Assembly (NCBI GenBank): GCA_024743405.1
Contig: JANSWP010000018.1
Span: 24,212-88,211, forward strand
Direction of reading: 5' to 3'
DNA length: 64,000 nucleotides
Source: Bacteroidota bacterium
GTDB taxonomy: Bacteria; Bacteroidota; Bacteroidia; Chitinophagales; Saprospiraceae
Each line of letters opens with the position of its first letter. The first letter of the stretch is position 1. The notes below the pieces were generated by a model. The model saw nothing but the letters and a program-made list of their open reading frames with translations, searched no databases and was not told the origin of the DNA. Below, piece after piece: positions 1 through 8,487 of this stretch. The translations under genes were made by a program, and so were the position numbers.

Positions 1-257
1 TTCAGTTTTTCTTTCATGCACTTTTGCATTCATACAGGGTTAAGACCTACTAATCTTTTTCAAGTCACACTTTATTGATTTTCAGCTTGTTAAAATTTGT
101 TAAGAATAAATAATATTTTTTAACAAAACAATCGTAAGCGAATCTGCTTCTAACTTCGTTTAAGGGTTTTACTTTTGTGGTTTCTTTTGAAAAAATATTT
201 GATTCTTTATAAATCCTATTCGCGTATTTACCAAAATCAAATTCAAAAAATTCTAAC

Positions 258-821
258 ATGAAAAATTATTCATTGTTTTTATGCTTATTGGTACTGTTGA
301 TGAGTGCTTGTAAAAAAGATGACTCTAGATTGACTGCCGATACCCTCCATCACGATGGCGACAATTTGGCAGCGCCCCAATTACCTCCAGGAACTTATGA
401 GGTTGCCGCAAAATTTACTTTTAGCAAGCTTCAAAGATTTCAAGAAAAAGATTTGTATGAAGTCAATTTGTATATCGAATCCGTACCAACTAATGTGGAA
501 TTGAAAATTTATAGACAGGGTGATGAAAATGTGCCTGGTCCGATTCTTTATTCTGCTGATTGGAATGGCTTAGATGCCAATAGCTGGAATGACCATACCT
601 TGACAACCCCCATAGAAATTACAGGCGAAGACCTTTGGATTAGTGTAAATTTTACCCACCCTACGGATATGCGAACCATTGGTTGTGACTCTGGCCCTGC
701 TGATTCAAATGGGGATTGGATTTTGAGTTATGACGATCCAGGATGGCAATCACTTAGAAATTTTTCAGGTGGTGAAGTCGATATTAATTGGAATATTAGA
801 GGACAAGTAACGAAAGAGTAA
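258..821 (+). CDS. Hypothetical lipoprotein
   Basis: The 187-residue protein starts with a lipoprotein signal (hydrophobic residues 5-17, then a lipobox with Cys at residue 18, followed by KKDD), so it is expected to be lipid-anchored in the envelope. The mature part is acidic and rich in beta-strand-like stretches and ends in a motif around DINWNIRG that I associate with extracellular beta-sandwich domains of secreted Bacteroidota proteins. I do not recognise a family and see no catalytic motif. The gene stands alone, with a palindromic repeat directly after its stop codon. The start fits the signal peptide; no other ATG nearby does. Confidence 0.8.
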   Translation: MKNYSLFLCLLVLLMSACKKDDSRLTADTLHHDGDNLAAPQLPPGTYEVAAKFTFSKLQRFQEKDLYEVNLYIESVPTNVELKIYRQGDENVPGPILYSADWNGLDANSWNDHTLTTPIEITGEDLWISVNFTHPTDMRTIGCDSGPADSNGDWILSYDDPGWQSLRNFSGGEVDINWNIRGQVTKE

Positions 822-831
822 TATAGTGATC

Positions 832-985
832 AGTAGTCATTCAAGTTAAAAGTGTTTGTTATTTTCATCTGAGGGAGGGAAGCAAAAAGCACAAGTAAAA
901 CCATAGCTCTAGCTAGTATTTTTAACGAAATACAGGCGGAAATAACACCAAAGATTATCCGTCAGTTTTAGCTTGAATGATTACT
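832..985. repeat. Imperfect palindromic intergenic element (copy A)
   Basis: The left end AGTAGTCATTCAAGTTAAAA is answered at the right end, on the other strand, by AGTAATCATTCAAGCTAAAA. The centre contains a stretch close to AGTATTTTTAACG, which is also present in copies B and C. It is the most diverged of the four copies in this window (others at 21104, 25881 and 36507). It fills the gap between the lipoprotein gene and the CoA-binding gene. Membership in the family is likely rather than certain. Confidence 0.5.
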
Positions 986-1014
986 AGACTTGCTCTATTA
1001 TTCAAATGGCGAGA

Positions 1015-1374
1015 TCAATAATGCCCTAAAGAAAGCATGACCTTTGTACAGCCTATTTCTACATGAATACCTTTTTCTTGAGCTAATTTAGCTAATTCGT
1101 AATTTTCGGTACCGGGATTGAAAATCAAGCGTTGAGGTTGAAGGTTCAAAATATAATTGTAATAATCTTTTTGCAAACTAGGGTTCAGATACAACGTAAT
1201 AGTATCTATATCTGAATAATCAGCTCGCTCTACCTCAATATCTAAACCAGCAATTTCTCCTTTTCGAATACCCAATGGAATGACTTCATATCCATAATTT
1301 TTTAGTTGTTGAGTTACCATATTTGACATTCGAAGAGGATTCGGGCTTGCGCCTAAAACAAGCGTTTTTTTCAT
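1015..1374 (-). CDS. CoA-binding (Rossmann-like) domain protein
   Basis: This 119-residue protein matches the small CoA_binding_2 family. It opens with a beta strand and glycine turn (TLVLGASPNP), has the central strand region with VIPLG near residue 36, and a late segment FNPGTENYELAKLAQEKGI followed by the conserved Cys and a C-terminal MLSLGHY. The family is known for a CoA-binding Rossmann fold, but the physiological role is unclear. The length is normal for the family. It is transcribed away from apbE, with about 60 bp between the two starts. A TAnnTTTG-like box on the minus strand at 1398-1405 may be its promoter. Confidence 0.85.
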   Translation of the reverse strand: MKKTLVLGASPNPLRMSNMVTQQLKNYGYEVIPLGIRKGEIAGLDIEVERADYSDIDTITLYLNPSLQKDYYNYILNLQPQRLIFNPGTENYELAKLAQEKGIHVEIGCTKVMLSLGHY

Positions 1375-1434
1375 TTTATGGTTTTATAAGTGATTCTCAA
1401 AAATAGATAATCCAAACACCAAAACAGCTATCAA

Positions 1435-2448
1435 TTGTTTAAAATACTTCCATTCTTTTTCATTTTAATATCTAGCAAAAGTATCATCTTAGGACAAGAT
1501 ATCTTGAGTAATTATCAGGAAACCTTCGAGGGTATGGGGACACAAATTGACATTAACCTCACGGCTCAAAATAAAGATCTTGCTCAAATAGCTGCCCAAA
1601 CAGCAAAAGCTGAATTCAAAAGAATTGAAAATTTAATTTCATCCTGGAGTCCAACTTCTCAAACAACAAAGATCAATCAAAATGCTGGTATTCAACCTAT
1701 TAAAGTAGACTTAGAACTCTTTCAACTCATTGAAAAAAGTAAAAAAATATCCAAATTAACAAAGGGCACTTTTGATATCTCTTTCGCTTCTATTAATAAC
1801 ATATGGAAATTTGATGGGGCAAAAATAGACTTACCTTCACAAAAAACGATTCGTAAATCCGTTGCTAAGATCAATTACAAAAACATTATTCTCAATAATA
1901 AAGACACCACTGTTTTCCTAAAAAAGAAAGGGATGAAAATTGGTTTTGGTGCTATTGGGAAAGGCTATGTTGGAGATAAGATCCAACAACTACTCCAAAG
2001 AATAGGAATAAAAAGTGGACTTATTAATGCTGGTGGAGACATCACAGTGTGGGGAAACGAGTTGAAACCTCAAGGTTGGAAAATTGGGCTCTTTGACCCA
2101 AGTAATGAGGATGCATTATTGGGTATGGTTAAATTAAAAGATCAAGCAATCGTCACTTCAGGAGACGCTTATCAATTTGTCTTGATCAATGACAAAAGGT
2201 ATACACATATAATTAATCCAAAAACAGGTTGGCCAAGTCGAGGCTTAAAAACAGTGACTGTAATAGCTCAAAAAGCAGAAATGGCAGATGCCCTTGCGAC
2301 GGCTATTTTTGTTTTAGGAGAAAAAAAAGGGAAGCGATTAATTAATAAGTTGAAAGACGTGGAGGTATTTATGGTCAATGAGATGGGGGAATTTATTATG
2401 TCCAATGGATTTCCTTTTATTCCGAATTCCGACATACAAAAAAACTAA
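1435..2448 (+). CDS. apbE: FAD:protein FMN transferase (ApbE family)
   Basis: ApbE-family enzymes move FMN from FAD onto a Thr of partner proteins such as Nqr/Rnf subunits, outside the cytoplasmic membrane. Visible family motifs are GAIGKGYVGD (about residue 174), NAGGDI (about 199), TSGDAYQF (about 242) and HIINPKTG (about 257), which hold FAD and Mg. The N-terminus is a signal peptide (hydrophobic through residue 20, then GQ). The start is TTG: an in-frame TAA lies 27 bases upstream and there is no ATG before the conserved part. Length (337) is normal. Its 3' end overlaps the convergent neighbour by 32 bp. No Nqr or Rnf genes are in the window. Confidence 0.93.
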   Translation: MFKILPFFFILISSKSIILGQDILSNYQETFEGMGTQIDINLTAQNKDLAQIAAQTAKAEFKRIENLISSWSPTSQTTKINQNAGIQPIKVDLELFQLIEKSKKISKLTKGTFDISFASINNIWKFDGAKIDLPSQKTIRKSVAKINYKNIILNNKDTTVFLKKKGMKIGFGAIGKGYVGDKIQQLLQRIGIKSGLINAGGDITVWGNELKPQGWKIGLFDPSNEDALLGMVKLKDQAIVTSGDAYQFVLINDKRYTHIINPKTGWPSRGLKTVTVIAQKAEMADALATAIFVLGEKKGKRLINKLKDVEVFMVNEMGEFIMSNGFPFIPNSDIQKN

Positions 2449-3616
2449 ACCCAAACTCAAAACTAACTGCTTTCTGTACTGGAAAACTGTAAAAAAGTTC
2501 CTCTAAATACTCAACCGGCTCGTAAAAATTAAGATTCGTTTTGACATCCAATTTGATATTTGGAAGAATGAAAAAACCTAGCTCCAACTTTCCATCTAAA
2601 TTAGTTCCATTGTTCTCCCCAAAATTTCTCCAAACACCCCCTTCTAAGCCCATAAAGACAGAGGCATTTTTAAAAAAATGAGCTACTCCAATAGTAAAAC
2701 CGCTGGAAAGATGTTGAGAGTTAGTAACCCTGGATTGATTGTCTTCTTTTTGTGAATTATACAACACATGAAATCGAGGCGCAAAAAAAGAGTTTCTAAA
2801 AAAAGGAATATACCATTCAAACCCTGGTTGATATTGGGCAAAAATCCGTTTTCTGTCATTGTCTTCCTCCAATCTAAAGAAAGAAAACTGACTTACAAAT
2901 CGTATTCGCTCAGATAGAAATATACTAAATCTAGGCTTCAGATAAGTCGGTATACTTTCCCTTAAAAAAGAAAACATTCCTAAACCACCATCAATCCCAA
3001 TACTCCAAGTTCCCTTTTTTACAAAATCTGATTTAGCATCCCACTTTCGAGATTTTCGATCATTTTTCTCTGTAAAATATTGTAATTTAAAAGTCGGAAA
3101 AATAGAACGATTTCCAAAAACATCCACATTTCCTACTAATTCAAATGCGACATTATCTGTAATAAAATAATTGATCCCTCCCGAAATCAAGGTCGAATTA
3201 CGCTCATAAGCGCGATTCGTTTGTGCCCCAAAATTTCGATGTCTAAAGTTGAATAAAAAGGAAGATTGAAGAAACCAATAAAACTTTTCGTTAGAGGGAT
3301 TCAAATAAACTCTAAAGGCAGTGCTCAACCCCAAATTTTGACCTTTTTGTTGAGCATAATTTGGGAAAAATTCATAGGAAAGATCTGTCGAACTAGGCTC
3401 ATTTCGATATAAAATACCAACCGACCAAACCGTCGCACGACTACTAAAGTATCCAAACGTTGGGAATGCTGCCCATTGAAATTTTGACTCTAAATTTTCG
3501 AAAAAGACATTTTGGAAACGAGCGTTTCCATTAAACATAAATTTCTTATAACTCAATTGAGCAGTGGAGGTATTAAAAATAAATAGTAGAAAAAAAAAAG
3601 AACATAATACCCTCAT
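2417..3616 (-). CDS. Putative outer-membrane beta-barrel protein
   Basis: The 399-residue protein has a signal peptide (MRVLCSFFFLLFIFNTSTAQ) followed by many alternating aromatic/polar strands, and a C-terminal strand rich in Phe (SFEFGFSFFVCRN), as in outer-membrane barrels. No named family is recognised. I start it at 3616 rather than at an upstream ATG nine codons earlier, because the later Met directly precedes the signal peptide. It runs convergently into apbE with a short overlap. The barrel assignment rests on pattern only. Confidence 0.7.
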   Translation of the reverse strand: MRVLCSFFFLLFIFNTSTAQLSYKKFMFNGNARFQNVFFENLESKFQWAAFPTFGYFSSRATVWSVGILYRNEPSSTDLSYEFFPNYAQQKGQNLGLSTAFRVYLNPSNEKFYWFLQSSFLFNFRHRNFGAQTNRAYERNSTLISGGINYFITDNVAFELVGNVDVFGNRSIFPTFKLQYFTEKNDRKSRKWDAKSDFVKKGTWSIGIDGGLGMFSFLRESIPTYLKPRFSIFLSERIRFVSQFSFFRLEEDNDRKRIFAQYQPGFEWYIPFFRNSFFAPRFHVLYNSQKEDNQSRVTNSQHLSSGFTIGVAHFFKNASVFMGLEGGVWRNFGENNGTNLDGKLELGFFILPNIKLDVKTNLNFYEPVEYLEELFYSFPVQKAVSFEFGFSFFVCRNSE

Positions 3617-3686
3617 AACAAGCCTATTATCAAAGATCAGCAATCAATTTCCTGAAATAAAAACTGATCACTGACCTTCGAACAAA

Positions 3687-4490
3687 TCAAAGTCCTAAAA
3701 CCGCAGGATTCATACCCATATTAGAAAAACCACCATCATGAAATAAATTCTGCATGGTAATCATTCTCGACAAATCTGAAAACATAAACACACAATAATC
3801 TGCACAAGCATCTGCTGAAGCATTCCCTAAAGGTGACATCTTATCTGCATAATCAAAAAAATCTTGAAATCCTTTTACCCCACTTCCTGCCGTAGTCATG
3901 GTAGGAGATTGAGAAATCGTATTTACTCGAACTTTATTTTTCTCGCCAAAATGGTAACCAAAACTTCGCGCAAAAGACTCTAAAAGAGACTTTGACTCGG
4001 CCATCTCACTATAATCTGGAAAAGTTCTTTGTGCAGCCATATAAGTCAACCCAAGGATAGATCCCCAATCATTCATTGCATCCTTTTGATAAAGCGTCTG
4101 CATCATTTTGTGAAAAGAGATCGCAGAAACATCAAAGGTTTTTTGCATCCAATCATATTTCAAATTGGTATAATCACGGCCTTTTCTCACATTGACAGAC
4201 ATGCCAATGGAGTGAAGGACAAAGTCCAATTTTCCGCCTGTTAATTCTACTGATTTGTTCACCAAATTTTCCAAATCCTCTATACTCGTTGCATCAGCAG
4301 GAATAATTTCTGCATTTAGTTTTTCACTTAAATCTTTAATTTTTCCAAATCGCATCGCAACAGGCGCATTGGTAAGTGTGATAATCGCTCCTTCCTCCAC
4401 ACATCTTTCGGCTACTTTCCAAGCGATTGATTGTTCATCTAGTGCACCAGAAATGATGCCTCTTTTTCCTTTGAGTAGGTTATTTCCCAT
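3687..4490 (-). CDS. fabI: Enoyl-[acyl-carrier-protein] reductase (FabI type)
   Basis: FabI performs the last reduction of each fatty acid elongation cycle, using NADH (or NADPH) in the cytoplasm. The 267-residue protein shows the FabI-type nucleotide loop (GIISGALDEQSIAW, residues 11-24), the strand VLHSIG near residue 91, and the catalytic pair Tyr150/Tyr160 with Lys167 in a Y-x6-K arrangement (DYSEMAESK). The segment RVNTISQSPTMTTAGSG matches the substrate-loop region. Length is standard. A TAnnTTTG box lies about 41 bp upstream, with a short CCCC/GGGG hairpin between it and the start codon. Confidence 0.95.
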   Translation of the reverse strand: MGNNLLKGKRGIISGALDEQSIAWKVAERCVEEGAIITLTNAPVAMRFGKIKDLSEKLNAEIIPADATSIEDLENLVNKSVELTGGKLDFVLHSIGMSVNVRKGRDYTNLKYDWMQKTFDVSAISFHKMMQTLYQKDAMNDWGSILGLTYMAAQRTFPDYSEMAESKSLLESFARSFGYHFGEKNKVRVNTISQSPTMTTAGSGVKGFQDFFDYADKMSPLGNASADACADYCVFMFSDLSRMITMQNLFHDGGFSNMGMNPAVLGL

Positions 4491-4507
4491 GTTTTGAATT
4501 TTTGTTT

Positions 4508-4520
4508 ACCCCGAAGGGGT
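4508..4520. repeat. Short CCCC-GAA-GGGG palindrome in the fabI leader
   Basis: ACCCCGAAGGGGT forms a five-base-pair stem with a three-base loop, 18 bp upstream of the fabI start codon and downstream of its likely promoter. It is therefore inside the leader RNA. It could be a trivial genome repeat or a small leader hairpin; nothing more can be told from one copy. Confidence 0.4.
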
Positions 4521-4531
4521 TTGATGAATCG

Positions 4532-4539
4532 CAAAGGTA
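4532..4539 (-). promoter_or_regulatory. Putative -7 box of fabI
   Basis: On the minus strand the sequence reads TACCTTTG, a perfect match to the Bacteroidota -7 consensus TAnnTTTG, 41 bp before the start codon. I see no clear TTTG -33 element at the usual spacing. Confidence 0.45.
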
Positions 4540-4578
4540 GAAAATTGTTCTAATTGGGGAAGGTTTGTCCTTCAATAA

Positions 4579-6249
4579 TCAAGTCGTCTTTAGTGAAAGC
4601 CCCAAAAGTTCTCGTGCATTTTCTAAAGCTGCTTCACTTGGGGGACTTTGACTCAACATAACGGCAATGGCTTTTACTCTTTCTAACTCTGTCAATAACT
4701 TCACTTTTGTAATTGTTCGGTCTTCTTTATCTCTTTTATAAACGAAATAATGAGCATCTGCCTTCGAAGAAATTTGAGGAGAATGCGTAATCGAAACCAC
4801 TTGATGTTGATTAGATAATTTCCTTAAAATATCACCCATCTTTAAGGCGACATCACCAGAAACACCAGAATCTATTTCATCAAAAATCAAAGTTGGCAAT
4901 GGAATCGCACTTGCCACTAATGATTTAGTAATTAAAGTTAATCTCGAAATCTCTCCACCAGAGGCTGCATCCTTTATCAGTTGCATTCGCCCACCTTTAT
5001 TCGCAGAAAAATAGAAATTAATTTCGTCAACCCCAGTTTGAGTCAATGATTCAAGATGGGTTACATCTACTTTCAACTGGGCATGCGGCATGGATAATTT
5101 GGCAAGTAATTTTAATACTTTGATCTCAAAATCAGGAATCACACTTTGACGATTCTTCGATAACGAAACTGCCATTTGATTCAATTGGCGTTCCATCTCT
5201 GTGATGGTAGATTCCAGCGCTTCAATGTCTGCCGTCAAGTCACCAAAGCCTTTCAACTGACTATCCAAATCCTCTTGAATGGCAATCAAATCACTCACAT
5301 TGACAACTCGATGTTTGTTTTGTAATCGATAGATTAAGTCCAATCGTTGCTGAATTTCCTGAATCCTCTCTGCGTCATATTCTGTTTTTTCAGCAATTTT
5401 ATCAAACTCTTCGGAGACATCCTGAATTTCATAAACCAACCCCTGAAACCGATTATATAGCGCTGTCAAATTTTTATCAACGGCCTTTACTTCACTGATT
5501 GACTGAACGACTTGTTCCAATTGTCCAACCAGAGACTGATCATTTTCAACCAAAAATTGATGTGCACCTGAAAGGATTTGTTTAATGCTTTCTGCATTCG
5601 TCAATCGCTTCAATTCTCCTTCCATCTCTTCTTGTTCCCCATCAACTAATTCCGCTTCGTTAAATTCATTCAACTGAAAATTGATAAAATCAATTTCTTT
5701 TTCAGCATTCGAATTCTGTTCTATTAAGGCGCGTAACTTTCGTCGATCAGCCGTATATCTTCTAAAGATGTTTTGATATTCAGTCAAAAGCTCCTTGTTA
5801 CCTGCCAGTGCGTCAATCATTCGAAGTTGAAAGGAAACATTATGTATATCCAACGTATCAAATTGCTGATGTAAGTCCACTAAAGAACTACTCAACAACT
5901 TTAGCAGGTTTAAATTAACAGGAGTATCATTTACAAAAGCCCTTGATTTGCCAGAAGGCGTCAACTCTCGCCGCACGACACACTCTTCTTCATAATCAAT
6001 ATCATTTACTTCAAAAAAAGGCTTTAACCCATAAGGCGCGATATTAAAAATACCCTCAATGACACATTTTCGACTGGTATCATAGAGTGATTTTGTATCA
6101 GCGCGTTTGCCCATTATCAAACCCAGTGCACCTAGTAAAATAGATTTACCCGCCCCAGTTTCTCCGGTAATAATAGTCAGCCCATCCGCAAAATTGATTT
6201 GCAAATCTTCAATGATTGCATAGTTTTTTATCTGAAGACTTTTAATCAT
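4579..6249 (-). CDS. recN: DNA repair protein RecN
   Basis: RecN is an SMC-like ATPase that acts at double-strand breaks. The protein begins MIKSLQIKNYAII, typical of RecN, followed by the Walker A loop GETGAGKS near residue 31. A central coiled coil (roughly residues 150-370) separates it from the C-terminal ABC part, which has the signature-like ASGGEISR and the Walker B strand LPTLIFDEIDSGVSG, then the switch THSPQIS. Length of 556 residues is normal. An upstream Met (6318) would add 23 residues with no homology, so I use 6249, which sits 54 bp below a good promoter. Confidence 0.96.
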   Translation of the reverse strand: MIKSLQIKNYAIIEDLQINFADGLTIITGETGAGKSILLGALGLIMGKRADTKSLYDTSRKCVIEGIFNIAPYGLKPFFEVNDIDYEEECVVRRELTPSGKSRAFVNDTPVNLNLLKLLSSSLVDLHQQFDTLDIHNVSFQLRMIDALAGNKELLTEYQNIFRRYTADRRKLRALIEQNSNAEKEIDFINFQLNEFNEAELVDGEQEEMEGELKRLTNAESIKQILSGAHQFLVENDQSLVGQLEQVVQSISEVKAVDKNLTALYNRFQGLVYEIQDVSEEFDKIAEKTEYDAERIQEIQQRLDLIYRLQNKHRVVNVSDLIAIQEDLDSQLKGFGDLTADIEALESTITEMERQLNQMAVSLSKNRQSVIPDFEIKVLKLLAKLSMPHAQLKVDVTHLESLTQTGVDEINFYFSANKGGRMQLIKDAASGGEISRLTLITKSLVASAIPLPTLIFDEIDSGVSGDVALKMGDILRKLSNQHQVVSITHSPQISSKADAHYFVYKRDKEDRTITKVKLLTELERVKAIAVMLSQSPPSEAALENARELLGLSLKTT

Positions 6250-6303
6250 GGTATTCGATTTTGATTCCCAAGGTATTTGACTTTTTTGAAAAATCAACAA
6301 GTG

Positions 6304-6333
6304 CAAATTTAAAAACAAAAAGTTTTAAACAAA
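6304..6333 (-). promoter_or_regulatory. Putative recN promoter
   Basis: The minus strand reads TTTG (6330-6333), 18 bases, then TAAATTTG (6304-6311). Both the -33 TTTG and the -7 TAnnTTTG and their spacing agree with the promoter form known for Bacteroidota. It also supports the RecN start at 6249 rather than 6318, which would lie inside the promoter. Confidence 0.55.
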
Positions 6334-6645
6334 CTGGTTTGCAAAATTAAAATGTACGACCGATATTATTTGAGTTAATTTTCCACAACTTCAACACGAA
6401 TAAGACCCTTCTACGACCTCTATTATCCAAGACTAAAAATAAAAATACCTTGTTAAATATATTGTTAATTCTTTTTCCAATTTCAAATCTCCTACTTTTG
6501 CTTTTCAAAACTATAACTCAAGAATCGAAAAAGCACTTTGCAAAAACTGTAAACATTAATAAAACTAGCACGTTCATTTTCCATTAAGAGCAATTATTCC
6601 TTCAGTTAGCCAAATGCTTTATCGATACTCAAACCTATACCCTGA
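6334..6645. other. Intergenic region between divergent recN and lipoprotein genes
   Basis: No coding potential was seen. A TAnnTTTG-type box (TACTTTTG) lies at 6493-6500, reading towards the lipoprotein gene, about 145 bp before its start; a TTG at 6462-6464 is rather far from it. If that box is used, the transcript has a long leader. Confidence 0.4.
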
Positions 6646-7128
6646 ATGAGATTTTCCTTTTTTTTAGGAATTTGTTTCCTCTTTGTGCTAGCCTGTCAAA
6701 CAGGTGATAAAAAATCTGCTTTAGTCCCACTTGATTTAATGCAATATGGTGTACCATTAACTATTCAAGCACCAGACAGTGCTGAAGTTAAGACAATGGA
6801 TATGGGTTTTATGAAAGATGTAACCATAAAAAAGAATGGTGACTATTATGTACAAATATATGCATCACAAGCTAACACTACCGATGTCGTGAAAATATTA
6901 GCCCAACAACTGAAAGAAGTTAAAGACAATCGTTATTTCTCAAAAATTATTCGAGAAGAAGATGCAGGTTTTATTTATGAAACCGCTATTGATTCGCTCA
7001 ATATAAGTTATGGTTTTCGGCATGTTCGGATTCAAGGCGATAATGAATTTATCTTCCAGACAGGTCTAATTGGCACCTTTTCGCTAGAGGATGTAGAGTA
7101 TATGTTCGATTCTGTCAAATCTAAATAA
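6646..7128 (+). CDS. Hypothetical lipoprotein
   Basis: This 160-residue protein has a signal peptide with the lipobox LAC (Cys17), so it is probably lipid-anchored. The mature part alternates strands and a helix (DVVKILAQQLKEVKDN) and ends with a segment (LEDVEYMFDSVKSK) that looks like a closing helix. No family or catalytic residues are recognised. It is convergent with the ureohydrolase-fold gene, 34 bp away, and no terminator hairpin is visible between them. Confidence 0.75.
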   Translation: MRFSFFLGICFLFVLACQTGDKKSALVPLDLMQYGVPLTIQAPDSAEVKTMDMGFMKDVTIKKNGDYYVQIYASQANTTDVVKILAQQLKEVKDNRYFSKIIREEDAGFIYETAIDSLNISYGFRHVRIQGDNEFIFQTGLIGTFSLEDVEYMFDSVKSK

Positions 7129-7162
7129 TCTAGAAGAGTTGAGTTGAGTTAAATCAGTTTTT

Positions 7163-8266
7163 CTATTCGAATCGTTTGAGCGCTTTCCATAATCGTTCAG
7201 GCAATTCCTCTTTGCATGCTTTCAAGTAATCTTCATAAGAACAAGGTATTAGGCGATGTCGCTGAAGTTTTCTTTTTGTTTTCGTAGGCACTTGTAGCCA
7301 CCAACGTCCACTTTTAGTACTTTTCCAAAAGGTAATATGATAATCATGCCCTTTGAAATCGACAATATATTCCACCAGACCATTCATGGAGTTAGGGAAA
7401 TCATTTTTGCGATTATAAAAACCGTCCAAAAAATACCAAATTAATTGGGCGAGGACTTGTCTCGTCTGGTTATCTCTATCTCTTCCTTTCTCAAATCCAT
7501 AAAATCCAATCGAAGTTAATTTATCACTCATACCGGCATAACGGGCAATTTTACAGGCCTCTTCCGAAAATAACCCACTGGGACTCGCATTATCAATTCC
7601 TGGTGCTTCTGATTGACGTAAAGCAGAAAGATTAAAACTTAGAAAATCAGCATCCCTTACTACAGGCTCCGTTTCCTCTACGTTTGAACGAACCGTACCT
7701 AAACGAAAACAATCGAAATTTCGATGTTCTAACTCTTGTATTGCTGGCGCGTCCATAAAATGAGATTGTGCACACAAAGCACTGAAATTAAACAACTTAG
7801 AACGATTACTCTTAAATATTGGATTTAAATAATAGAGGCTATTGTCCTCATCCTTTGGGTGAAAAGGAATTCGCTCATCTATATGAACATAGTTAATGGA
7901 ATGCTGACATGCTTGATGCGCCCTGTATTGGGCTACCACTAATTGAGAAGTTTTCCCAATCAAAACAGGTACAATCTTACTGTCTAATAATTCCTTTATT
8001 AGTTGAATTAAAAAAGTCAAATCTGTTTTTCGAGCATTCCCCAAATCAGCAATCTTTAAGCGACCAAATGGGAAACTTAATTGATATAAACTTCGCCGAA
8101 CCGCATCTGCATCTTCTTCGCCCAAACCAATTAAGGCAACTTTAGCCTTACTCAAATCTGGAAGCTCTTGTTCAAATTTGTTGATTTTGTTGCCAAATTG
8201 ATGTTTTAATATTTCTAGATCGCTAAATTTTTCCGTATTGAGTGGACGGAGCCAGTTTTCAAGCAT
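7163..8266 (-). CDS. Arginase/formimidoylglutamase-fold protein, probable pseudoenzyme
   Basis: The 367-residue protein follows the ureohydrolase fold: LIGLGEED (residues 45-52), VPVLIGKTSQ (99-108), VHIDER (127-132) and SFNLSALRQSEAPG (210-223). In active arginases and formimidoylglutamases these positions carry GGDH/GGxHS, DAHxD and SFDxDxxDPxxxPG, which bind two Mn ions. Here the first motif has no His, the second keeps only one Asp, and the third reads Asn, Ser and Arg where the three Asp should be. The fold is therefore likely kept while the metal site is lost. It would often be labelled formimidoylglutamase, but that activity is doubtful. It stands alone, divergent from the dehydrogenase gene. 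Confidence 0.75.
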   Translation of the reverse strand: MLENWLRPLNTEKFSDLEILKHQFGNKINKFEQELPDLSKAKVALIGLGEEDADAVRRSLYQLSFPFGRLKIADLGNARKTDLTFLIQLIKELLDSKIVPVLIGKTSQLVVAQYRAHQACQHSINYVHIDERIPFHPKDEDNSLYYLNPIFKSNRSKLFNFSALCAQSHFMDAPAIQELEHRNFDCFRLGTVRSNVEETEPVVRDADFLSFNLSALRQSEAPGIDNASPSGLFSEEACKIARYAGMSDKLTSIGFYGFEKGRDRDNQTRQVLAQLIWYFLDGFYNRKNDFPNSMNGLVEYIVDFKGHDYHITFWKSTKSGRWWLQVPTKTKRKLQRHRLIPCSYEDYLKACKEELPERLWKALKRFE

Positions 8267-8444
8267 AGATGTTTTTCTATTGTTGGAGTCTGCTATCTAT
8301 TATCAGCTATTAGCAGAATAACTATAACAAATTGATTGTAATAAAAATAAATATTTGAATTTCATTTAAGTCATAAAATCCAATGGGAGCAAAAATAGCT
8401 ATAATTCCTACATTTTTTAATTAGGTTAAACCAATCAGAGCCAT

Positions 8445-8452
8445 TAATTTTG
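8445..8452 (+). promoter_or_regulatory. Putative -7 box of the amino-acid dehydrogenase gene
   Basis: TAATTTTG matches the Bacteroidota consensus TAnnTTTG and lies 35 bases before the ATG, a normal leader length. A matching -33 element is not obvious. Confidence 0.5.
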
Positions 8453-8487
8453 CCGAAATTTTCACCTAACTAAATACCATAATTTAA

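Noticed and set aside
65..259. 64-residue open frame on the minus strand at the left edge
   Set aside because: It lies in an AT-rich upstream region, overlaps the start of the lipoprotein gene and shows no family feature or ribosome binding site.
6250..6318. Longer N-terminus for RecN
   Set aside because: The extra 23 residues lack homology and include the likely promoter; MIKSLQIKNY is the normal RecN start.
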